A DNA stretch of 64,000 nucleotides from Haematococcus lacustris (Eukaryota; Chlorophyta; Chlorophyceae; Chlamydomonadales; Haematococcaceae): contig JASKMD010000017.1 of assembly GCA_030144725.1 (NCBI GenBank), positions 10,643,748 through 10,707,747 on the forward strand. The letters run 5' to 3'. The translations under genes and the position numbers were made by a program. Below the pieces are notes generated by a model. The model made no database searches, was not told the DNA's origin, and was given only the letters and a program-made list of their open reading frames with translations. Shown in pieces: positions 1 through 8,328 of this stretch; the stretch's first letter is position 1; each line of letters begins with the position of its first letter.

Positions 1-717
1 CGAGCGTGCCAAGCAGCTGGTAGTCTTCTTTGGCGCAGTGGGCATTGGCACCCAGGGAGGGTGGGGTGCTGATGCGGTGTAGCGGGCCTGCTGCAAGGTG
101 GTGTGCAGGCCCAGGGGCACGGCCCAGCTGAGGGGCATGGTGGTACAGGTGGATGAGCACCGCACCAGCCGGGTCAGCTCAGCAGTGAATGGCAAGCAGC
201 CCCGTGAGGAGGAGCCGGACCATGAGCAGCCCACTAGGCGTGCAGGCTGGAAACACCCAGCAGGGCAGGTGGAGCACCGCCTGCTACGCCCAGCCTGGAG
301 CCAGCAGCGTGACCAGCCAGTGCGGGGCCTGATGTGGTGCCCTGTGGTGGCCCCCCGCAAGCCCCCACAGGCCCCACGCAGCAGCCAGGCAGCCACACAG
401 CCAGCAGCCTCAGAGCCTGGGCCCAGCACTCCCCCGCCAGCCAAGCGCAGCAAGCGCACCAAGGCTGAGCCAGCAGCTGAGCCCACTCAGCCCACCCAGC
501 CCACTAAGGGCAAGGCTGCCAAAGCCAAGCCAGCACCACAGCCAGGCAGGTGGCTGGACAGGGACTGCAGTGCAGCGCTGAACATGCAGCACATTGGGGA
601 GAGCAGGTGGCGGCTGCTGGAGCTGTGCCACTGGCCAGACCAGGGAGCGCTGCCAGCCAAGGGCAAGGAGTACCCAGGCCTGGGCTACAAGCGGCTGCGA
701 GGCAAGCCTCCCAAGGC

Positions 718-754
<37 letters not shown>

Positions 755-769
755 GCAGAGGCACAGTAG
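1..769 (+). pseudogene. Fanzor (TnpB-like RNA-guided nuclease) C-terminal half, with a nonsense codon
   Basis: The frame reads KQLVVFFGAVGIG, then a TAG stop at 80-82, then on through VDEHRTSR (RuvC-II Glu region) and WLDRDCSAALNM (RuvC-III Asp) to a stop at 767-769. Fanzor and TnpB nucleases cut DNA with a D-E-D RuvC site; the last two residues are visible here and the RuvC-I part lies off the window. The usual zinc-ribbon CxxC after the TS motif is absent (TSRVSSAVNG). Between RuvC-II and RuvC-III is a lysine/proline-rich linker with a KRSKRTK nuclear-signal-like stretch. The C-terminus is a run of about a dozen glutamines encoded by CAG. The TAG makes this copy non-coding unless read through. 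Confidence 0.75.
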
Positions 770-1034
770 TATGTGCCCACTTTCAGCTGTCACCAGCTTA
801 CAATCGGTGCATGGAGGTCATGCCAACTTTACACTATAGCCCTAACGGGTCAGGCAATAGTGTAGGTGGTAGGCACTCATGCACCATGTCCATGTGCATT
901 GGATACACTCCACACAGCCCATTAACACCATTTGGGTCGGGCCACTAGTGGTCCCTAGTATTCCCGCTAGTGGCTGCTAGTGGCCACTGCTGGTCCGGCT
1001 CAAATGGAGGCCCTAGTGAGGGACAAGGGAGTTG
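1..1034 (+). mobile_element. Fanzor element copy, 5' part outside the window, type I 3' end
   Basis: This copy enters from the left edge and ends near 1034. It holds the last part of a Fanzor nuclease frame (1-769) followed by a 3' non-coding tail of about 265 bp. The tail recurs near 14.9-15.2, 18.3-18.6 and 39.8-40.0 kb and ends in CTAGTGAGGGACAAGGG. Just before the end is a short hairpin (CCCT-AGTG-AGGG). The 3' flank here is AGTTG, not the GCTG seen next to the other type I copies, so the exact boundary is less sure. The tail is the best place to look for the guide-RNA scaffold of this family. Confidence 0.75.
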
Positions 1035-1044
1035 TTGAGCTTAC

Positions 1045-1310
1045 AAGCATCACGCTGTTAGTTTTGATTGGAGTACTACTTAGCTAGTAAGAATACCCAC
1101 AGTTAAACATGTTGTTCCATGTTGAAAGAGTTTTGTTTGCCTGGCCATTGTAAGCAACTGACATCAACGGTGGCAGTCCGCCACCACCGCAAGGACTGGT
1201 TCACAATGCTTGCGTGGCTCAGACATGGGGGCAGGGCATGCTGGGATGAGGTTGCTAGGTTGAGAACGCTACTTCATCTTGACATAACCCCTTCTTGCCC
1301 CAGCCATCAT
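1045..1310. repeat. SDR 3' end and 3' UTR sequence repeated near 17.9-18.25 kb
   Basis: This stretch covers the last codons of the dehydrogenase (MAGARRGYVKMK) and the following 3' UTR. The same sequence, with a few changes, occurs at about 17875-18245, and a weaker relative occurs at 60640-60780. The repeats share the block around AAACATGTTGTTCCATG. It may be a duplicated gene end rather than a transposon, because it includes coding bases. Confidence 0.6.
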
Positions 1311-4021
1311 TGCTTGCATGATTGGGTCGAAGAGCCAGTCAGGGAGCAGCCGCCTAAGCAGCATTAAGATCCATGCATCGAATGGCAGGTGGTAGCGAGC
1401 CTTGGGGTGAGGGCTAGTCAGAGCGGTATGGATGACCGCAGCCACGTCGCTAGCCTGCACTCGAGTCTGCGACCCTGCTTGCGTAATCTCCTTGATCTGC
1501 AGAGGAACGCACAGACAGGCAAGCTGGTGAAGGCAGGGGCCAGGCAAAGGGGCTGGGTATGCTGACACTGCTGTTTGCATTAGCATGACGAGGTGTCCAT
1601 CGTTGCCGCAAGCAAGGCAGGGGTGTGTCAGTGTTTAAGCTTGCCGGTGGGTGAGGCATTCTGCTAGAGTCTAGCACTGAGGCTACAACAAAGTCATCCG
1701 GTAATTGTTAGGATGTGCCGGCAGGACCTTGCAGGCTTGATTGGTGGATGTAGGTTGAGATAGGCTGCAGGCTGTGTGGATCAGCTACGCAGCCCAGCTC
1801 CCCTCAATTGCCTAGTCGCATGTCCCTACACGCACACTGTGTCATGCCCTGTACAGCTGCTGGGAAGGCGTAGGTCCACTTAACATCCTTAGCTGCAGCT
1901 CCAGGGCAATCCTTAAGAGTGTCTACTGAGTGACTCAAACCCAGGGCCCAGCCCCAGCAGCACGTACCGCTTCCATCGCTGGCCCATACAACTCTTCGTG
2001 TTCTGCGCCAAGCTTAGCCTCAGCAGCTGTGGCCGTCTTAAACTTGCTCCAGATGGGGGTCGCAATCGCGCCCGCCTTGATCAATATGACCTGGTTACAC
2101 CATTGCCCACCAGCACCTTGGCCCTCAACCTTGAGCCTTCATTGCAGTCGAACACTAATTGTGAACCACTACAAAACAGTGTTTTGTTTGTGTGGTGTTC
2201 CCCTGCTCACGGCATGCACATGGCAAAGACATGGCATACACATGGTCATGGTCGCCTACCACCTACACTATTGCCTGACCCCGGAGGGCTATGATGTAGA
2301 GTTGGCATGACAAACATGCACTAAGTGTAAGCTGATGACAGCTCAACAAAGGGGGACACATACTACTGCGCCACAGCAGACAGCAACATAACCTCCTTCA
2401 CCTCCATCAGCTCCACAACCTCCATAAAGTCAACAGATGCTGGTTGGTGGGGTGCCCATCATCATGGTGACCCTGCCCTCGCACCAGGCTCACCTTGATG
2501 CCCTGTGGTGCCAGCTCCCATCGCAGCATGTCAGAGGTTGCCTCCAGGCCAAACTTTGACATTGCATACGCTCCAAACAGCGGAAAAGCCACCGTCCCTG
2601 CTATTGAACCGATGTTCACAATGCGGCCCTTTGCCTTGCCCCGACGCAGCAGTGGCAGGAATGCCTGCGGGTCAGCAGCACAGCCACGACCGCCAGAACA
2701 GGCACAGTTGTAGTCAAGGGCGGAGCAACATGTACTCTGCCCTGCAGGTGTTTAAAACAAATAGACAGGAACTGTGAGTGCAACAAGGCGTGATATAGCA
2801 AAGCTGAGAGGCAGGCCAGGGTGATAGGGGCCCGACCAGGGCTCCCTACCCTCGCTCTCAAGGTCACCTGCGTCACGCGGACCACTCCCACCAAGTTGAC
2901 CTCCAGCACCTCCCGCATCGCACTCTCAGCCAGGAACTCCAGGGGCGCCAGCGCGCCGCCCACGCCCGCGTTGTTCACCAGTGCCTGCATCCAGCACCAC
3001 ACAGCTTCAGGGGTGGGTCCGCAGTTGACCCAAGGTTGATCACATCCTGCTTGTATGGCAGCATCAACAGCAGCAAACACACTATGCTGTAGCTGGTCAT
3101 GCAAAACTCAGCGCATGTGCACACTACTGAGATGCAACACTGCTGTGCCAACCAATGCAGCTTGCTGGGAGCTGGGGGGTGCTTTCTATCTGACTGTCAA
3201 GTAAACATATTGAGGACCACACCAGCGACATACATCGTCTCATGCCATGAATCACAACTGCTCACGCGGCTTCCACTGCCTAGGATGAACCATGCTGGCA
3301 TGCCGTCAGTGCGCACAGCGAAGAGACTGGCGACGGTGGTCACGTTCAGATTGCTTTGTCACCATGTGAGGTTTGTCAGCGCGGCGTGAACACATCATGT
3401 CTAGATCTGGCACCTGAATAGGCCACGCCCATCAAATCACCTGCAACCCCAATGACCCCTGCTCCCGGCCAATAAGCTCCACCGCCGCCTCCACTGTTGC
3501 GTGTTGTGTGACGTCCACAATGAGTGGGGTGATGAGGGTGCTGCAAGCCTGCAGCCGTGCCGCGTCCTCTGCTCGCCGCACCCCGGCATAAACACGCCAA
3601 CCCTGCAGCCAGGGGGTGGCCACGCACAAGGGGCAGCTGTGAGCTGGACAGGAGCCGGCCCAGCCGGAGGGTGCTAGGTCCAGATGCCCCTTCAGGTCAT
3701 AATTAGATTGACGGCCACATAGCTGGTCACTGTCATGATTACCCCGCCACCCCCGCCATGCAACCTTTGGCCCAGCACTGGACCTGCAACCAAGTCCTGC
3801 CCAACCTCCTTCACGAACTCTTCCTCATCACCCCCGCATGCACACTCTGCCACACGCCACTGCAATGTGAACAGCACGATGGTCTAGACTGCAGGCACCT
3901 TTGATGCTAGGAGCTTCGCAGCCGCGTATCCGATGCCGGTCGATGCGCCAGTCAGGAAGACAGCTGACTGCGACGATTGCAATCCGCCGGCGTTACGCGC
4001 CGCGTCACCCCGCCCCAGCAT
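1269..4021 (-). CDS. Short-chain dehydrogenase/reductase (SDR), complete, 307 aa in six exons
   Basis: Six phase-0 exons join cleanly: 4021-3899, 3602-3441, 2984-2868, 2664-2494, 2090-1968 and 1496-1269, giving 41+54+39+57+41+75 residues. All introns begin GT and end AG. Classical SDR landmarks appear in order: TGASTGIG (cofactor loop), IVDVT, NNAG, VNLVG, the serine in NIGSIAG, YAMSK (catalytic YxxxK), and a C-terminal substrate region ending PKARYHLPFDA...LLPDWLFD. The length and the VRR after the second strand fit an NADP(H)-linked retinol-dehydrogenase-like SDR; the true substrate cannot be told. The start is the ATG that puts the TGxxxGIG loop at residue 25. Introns 4 and 5 are enlarged, and intron 4 carries a Fanzor 3' remnant. 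Confidence 0.85.
2113..2385 (-). mobile_element. Fanzor element remnant, type II 3' tail only, in SDR intron 4
   Basis: The sequence from CAGCA/CCTTGG to the CACATACTACTGCGCCACAGCAG stretch matches the tail of the type II Fanzor elements at 26.7, 33.4 and 45.0-45.28 kb. No coding part remains, so it is 5'-truncated. The same tail follows the duplicated SDR exon at 5.57 kb, showing the insertion came before that duplication. Confidence 0.7.
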
Positions 4022-4203
4022 CGTCGCACGTTCTTCGCAGAAGCTGCGCTGGTCTCAGTTAAGCCAGCGTCAATCCAACACCACAGCTATTTCGTACAGC
4101 TACGATTTCACAAACTCGAACTCGAAGCCGTGTTTGGACGTCACGAACATCAAGCTCACGGATGTTTTGAAACGGCGATCGTAGCCACTCGTGACATGCA
4201 AGC

Positions 4204-4641
4204 GTGGTAGCGTCGATGTCATGTAAACCTAGGAACGTCGTATGCGCTGCGAATGCCGCATTTGTAAATATCAGTACATCACCAGCGTCAAGAGATATGC
4301 ATCTTAACCAGCGTAGCAGTAGCAGTAGCGGGACAGTTGTATTCTTTGTGTGTGTGTGTGTGTACATGTGTGTGACAAACACGAAAATCCTTAGTATATG
4401 TAGCTGCCTCGCGTTGTTATTGTTTATGGCGAGGAAGAAGAGATGCAGGTTCTATGACCGGGACGTCTCAGCCGCGCTGAACATCCGCCGCTGTGCAGTC
4501 GGCCCAGGGCCACGTCCCACTGAGCTGTGCTACTGGCCTAACCGCCCAGCCATGCCAAAGCCAGGCCAGCCAGGCCAGGAGTGGGTGGAGATAGCCGACA
4601 AGCCCCTGTTGCTCAAGTGGCAGCGCAAGCTGCAGCAATAG
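4204..4641 (+). pseudogene. Second Fanzor family, C-terminal RuvC-III fragment
   Basis: The end of this frame reads KKRCRFYDRDVSAALNIRR followed by a TELCYWPNRPAMPKPGQPG stretch and a basic WQRKLQQ end. The DRDVSAALNI motif is the third RuvC motif plus helix typical of TnpB/Fanzor proteins. It differs from the WLDRDCNAALNMQR wording of the more common copies, so it is a separate family. No RuvC-I or RuvC-II part is seen upstream; the bases before about 4420 look like host or unrelated sequence. It lies just upstream of the dehydrogenase start on the opposite strand. Confidence 0.65.
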
Positions 4642-4925
4642 CCAGCTACAGCTCAAGACAATCCCAACAAAAAAAAACAATGAACCCCTAACAAAGGGGA
4701 TGTGTGTGGCACAGGCGCAGGCACTGGCAACAGGCACACACACCAGAAGGCTGAGCTGAAGTGGGCATTAGGCACACTGTCAGTAGCCTATACAATGATG
4801 AGCTCGCAGCCAGGTTCGATTCCAACTCATGCTTTATTTTGGTGTAGCATGAGGGCTGTGGGGTTCAGGAGTTGCGCAACACAGTACCACAGGTGTAAGG
4901 TCCTACCTATATTCTTTGACAAAAC

Positions 4926-5035
4926 ACCATCACCACCACCGCCACCATCAGCTAGTGACCTCACCACCATCACCACCATCGCCACCATCAGCTAGTGACC
5001 TCACCACCATCACCACCATCGCCACCATCAGCTAG
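4926..5035. repeat. CCACCA/CATCAGCTAG short tandem repeat
   Basis: About three copies of a unit of roughly 40-50 bp made of CACCAC triplets and CCACCATCAGCTAGTGACC. No gene is seen in it. Confidence 0.7.
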
Positions 5036-5079
5036 GCCCTGGAGGGTGCCTTACCTGCCATGGCTCTCAGGTGGTGGTG

Positions 5080-5640
5080 GGTGGGTGAGGCATCAGACCA
5101 GTGTCTGGCACTGATGCTATCACAAAGTCAGCCATGAACGCTTAAGATGTGTCAGCAGGCCCTTCAAGGCTTGAATGATGGATATAGGTTGAGGTAGGCT
5201 GCGGGCTGTGTGGATCAGCTACGCAGCCCAGCTCCCTCGACTGCCTAGTCCCATGTCCATACACGCACACGGTGTCATGCCCTGCAATGCTGCTGGGAAG
5301 GCCTGAGTCCACTTAACATCCTTAGCTGCGGCCTCAAGAGGACTCCCCAAGAGTGCCCACCCCCAACTGCAAACCCAAGGCCTAGGCCCAGCAGCACGCA
5401 CCGCTTCCATCGTTGGCTCATACAACGCTTGGTGTTCAGCGTCAAGATTAGCCTCAATAGCCAATGCAAACTTGCTCAAGATGGGGGTCGCAATTGCGCC
5501 TGCCTTGATCATTATGACCTTTGCGCACCCTTCTTCCAGACCCTTGCCCTTACACCATTGCCCACCAGCACCTTGGCTCTCAACCTTGAGCCTTCATTGC
5601 AGTCGAACACTAATTGTGAACCACTACAAAACGCCAGCCA
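5080..5640 (-). pseudogene. Duplicated SDR exon 5 with flanks (gene fragment)
   Basis: Bases 5518-5402 encode an open 39-residue exon (starting VIMIKAGAIATP and ending LYEPTMEA) that matches exon 5 of the SDR gene at 2090-1968, two residues shorter. It is followed by a GTGCGT donor. The flanks are also similar: 1640-2110 aligns with 5080-5525, including the non-coding part and the start of a type II Fanzor tail. The other SDR exons are not found here, so this is a partial segmental duplication lying upstream of the intact gene on the same strand. Confidence 0.75.
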
Positions 5641-6120
5641 CCACTGGCTCAGCAAGACAAGGACCCATAACTAAGGAGCGGTTTTTCTCATGAGATCTCA
5701 TTAGTTCCTCATGAGATCTCATTAGTTTCCGCGTCTCATTAGGTCGTCTCATTAGGTCGTGGTAAGTCGGGCGGGCCTAAGCTAATGAGATTAGGTTTCT
5801 CATTAGTCGAGCGGTGGTCGCTCCCTACACATAACCCACCCTGCCCTGCCAACGATGACCCATCAGCACAGCTAATGTGATGGTGGGAGCACGTAGCTGG
5901 GGTTGTGGGCTGCATTGGAAACATGGCTGCTTGCAATGCTTTCTGCATGGCTACGTCAATACTCTGCTTGGTAGGGATGCATTGCATGCCATCCCCACCT
6001 CCACGCGTACCCCCCCACTGCCTCACCTTCCACATGCCACCACCATCACCTTACTGTCGCATGGCAGGGTGCCCCTAGCTAGCAAGCAGGTATGACGCCA
6101 ACAGGGGCTGATTCCTTGTA
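5641..6120. other. No gene recognised; CTCATTAG-rich short repeats
   Basis: From 5690 to 5815 there are several copies of CTCATGAGATCTCATTAG and CTCATTAGGTCG. Nothing after that to 6120 has clear coding character. Confidence 0.5.
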
Positions 6121-6126
6121 CTCTGA

Positions 6127-6489
6127 ATGACCCTTGCCCCCGGCTTACAAGCTGTTGATTGCATGGTGGAGTGCTACTTGCAGGAGATTTTGATGTGTCT
6201 GGCGTACAGCTTGCCACTTGCATTTGTGGCCAGCGTCCAGCCAGTGGCCAGCGTCTGCACCAACCACCTGCGTTGTTCAGGTAGCACGCTGGATATTGGA
6301 TACAGTCCTCAATGTCGGTTGGCTGTAAGCGGGTCGCTGAGCCATGGCCTTGTGGAAGCAGCCCTGCCTGATCTTAACCCGTCTCAAGTTGACGCAGTTG
6401 TGGTGGAGACCAACAAGCGCATGACAACAGCGCGTCCTTGCAGCAGTCTTGTGCCTGTCGGGGGTCTATGCTGCTCCATTCCTTCCTAG
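6127..6489 (+). pseudogene. Exon-like copy of the terminal exon of the 8.3-17.7 kb gene
   Basis: An open stretch reads AVDCMVECYLQEILMCLAYSLPLAFV, nearly the same as VVDWMVECKLQEMLMCLANSLPLAFV in the last exon (17664-17750) of the downstream plus-strand gene. Here the frame goes on for a further 90 residues before a stop. No companion exons were found nearby, so I read it as a duplicated exon, possibly of a lost paralogue. Function unknown. Confidence 0.5.
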
Positions 6490-7300
6490 GCCAGCCCACT
6501 CCAGGCTTTCCAACAGCAGGTCTAGCCCCATCTGCACCTGGCCCAGTGCCACGACCACAGCCCCCCGGCTCTGCCCCCCATTGGCATGGGTACCAGCAGC
6601 TCTGCAAGCTGGTCAGTGACCGGCTGACCAAGCCTTGGGCCCCAAGGTCAGGCAGAGGTTGCACCAGGCTGCAGAGTACCGGCGGAGCATTGATGGCCAG
6701 GCCCGCCTAGTGTTTTTGTCAGGCTGACTTATGTATCCGTTCAACTGTTACTTTTGATGGGATGCCCAGTGGTCTCCAGTTCATGGTGATCATGCGTGCG
6801 ACTGAGGACGCTTCAATTTGATAGTAGCTGAGTGAGATCACCCACATTTGAAATGGTTGGATCATCTTGTTGGGCTGCGTCATGGTGGCTGAACTTATTG
6901 AATGGCCATTGAAGTACAGCCCTCCTCCTGGCTCACCATGCGTCAGCGCGCAGAATAGGCAACGTGTTGACGGCCTTACATGGGGCAGGTACATGGGGCA
7001 GGTACCAGTATTGTTTTCGTTTTGCCCTGATGCATGATCTATAGCTCACAGAGACATGGCATAGGTTCCCTGGAATATATAGCTCGATCTTACATCAAAA
7101 CATCGCTCACGTGAAAAACCTAACAAATACAACTAGGGAGGGGTTTTAAATTAAGGTGACAAAATACGACAAAATTTAAAGCGGAGGAGCCGCACCCTAA
7201 ATACAACGCTAAAATACGCAAAATTGCAGGGTAAAGGTCGTTTGTTTATAGCGCAGTGCGAGGTAGTGCAGCTCGCAAAGCGACCATTTCTTAGCGCAAA
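6490..7300. other. No gene recognised; partly AT-richer DNA
   Basis: The block at 6719-6994 shares phrases with the SDR 3' UTR repeat (GATGCCCAGTGGT, CTTCAATTTGAT). Bases 7080-7300 are richer in A and T than the surroundings. I see no supportable coding region. Confidence 0.4.
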
Positions 7301-7306
7301 GCGACC

Positions 7307-7867
7307 TCAAGAATATGGCATGTCATAGTGAACGTTGAATATAGCGCGAAGCAAAACACTGGCAGGTACATGCTTGCAGGTGTATGCCATTGTTGTGTGC
7401 TGGCCACATCCCAGTTCACATGTTTCGCCACAGCTCTGCCGCTGACTGCATTGAGGCGGAGGAAGAGCTGATGGATGCGTCTCTTTGCCAGCAGCCAGCA
7501 CCAACACTGTTGTTCGAGGCTCGAAGACCTCCTGCCCGTCCGGAAGCACCCTGACCCGCGTGAACCAGCCTCGCACCGCGAGACCCAGTAGCAAGCTCCC
7601 GAGCAGCGCTCTCATGCTGCAGGCCTCCACCCAAGCCTCGAGTTGCGTGACGACCCGCGCCTCGACCACTTCGGACGCCACGACCAATCCCGCCTCTAAA
7701 CCAGCAGCGCACACACCCCTCATCACGGTATGCCGTTTGGCCTTCTTCGCATGCCATGTATTGTTGTCGTGTCGGTCCTTGCGCGCTTCACCGCTGGCCT
7801 TCTTGTTCTTCTGCGCCTGGTTTGGCTCTGGCTGAGCCTCGACCTCGAACTTCAATGTCCGAGGCAT
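7307..7867 (-). CDS. Hypothetical basic protein, 186 aa
   Basis: A single uninterrupted frame of 186 codons starts at ATG 7867 and stops at 7307. I do not recognise the family. The first 50 residues are basic and polar (KNKKASGEARKDRHD, HAKKAKRH), which could act as a nuclear signal. The middle (residues about 55-110) is hydrophobic-helical with EARVVTQLEAWVEA and MRALLGSLLLGLAVRGW, and is followed by RVRVLPDGQEVFEPRTT. It lies 110 bp from a MITE. It could be part of a transposon protein or one exon of a longer gene. The composition is protein-like rather than repeat-like, but no homology supports it. Confidence 0.4.
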   Translation of the reverse strand: MPRTLKFEVEAQPEPNQAQKNKKASGEARKDRHDNNTWHAKKAKRHTVMRGVCAAGLEAGLVVASEVVEARVVTQLEAWVEACSMRALLGSLLLGLAVRGWFTRVRVLPDGQEVFEPRTTVLVLAAGKETHPSALPPPQCSQRQSCGETCELGCGQHTTMAYTCKHVPASVLLRAIFNVHYDMPYS

Positions 7868-7976
7868 TACGATTACGTTTGAGCTGCCTGTTTCGCTGCA
7901 TCCTCTACCAAGCTCTACAGCGACACATCAATGCTATGTTACATACTTACAACTTCTAAGTTGTTCTAAGCATTTA

Positions 7977-8161
7977 CTGTAGTGATACGCCCTGTTGGTG
8001 ATTTCACCAAATCAATTTGTCACCAAATTGTATCACCTATTGTTTGAGCTCGAAAATTCGCTGAGCATGAGATGTTTTTCGTCACCAAATTGTATCACCT
8101 TCTCTTTGATATTTTGGTTTTCACCAAATCAGCGTATCACCAACAAGGCGTATCACTACGG
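7977..8161. mobile_element. MITE, 185 bp, TA-flanked, GTGATACGCC inverted repeats
   Basis: The left end is TA/CTGTAGTGATACGCC and the right end is GGCGTATCACTACGG/TA, so imperfect terminal inverted repeats of about 25 bp are flanked by the TA duplication typical of Tc1/mariner elements. The inside is also full of GGTGAT...ATCACC palindromes. A 349-bp relative lies at 29970-30318. There is no coding capacity. Confidence 0.85.
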
Positions 8162-8328
8162 TAACCAACAACCGCAATTAGCCACTCTTGTTGACTGGCA
8201 GTACTCTTGTTGACTGGCAGGTATTGTAGTTCGGGTGTATCCGGTAGTTTCGCCACAGTACGTTCTCCTTTAAAACTCAGAAACAACAATAGCAACAGCG
8301 TCGACACAAAAACGCAGCGCCGCTAGCT

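Noticed and set aside
1..1034. Bacterial IS605/IS607 insertion sequence
   Set aside because: The proteins have introns, nuclear-signal-like stretches and eukaryotic wording, and no TnpA is present, so Fanzor is the right class.
4790..4840. tRNA gene from the box B-like GGTTCGATTCC
   Set aside because: The bases around it do not pair into a T-arm or acceptor stem.
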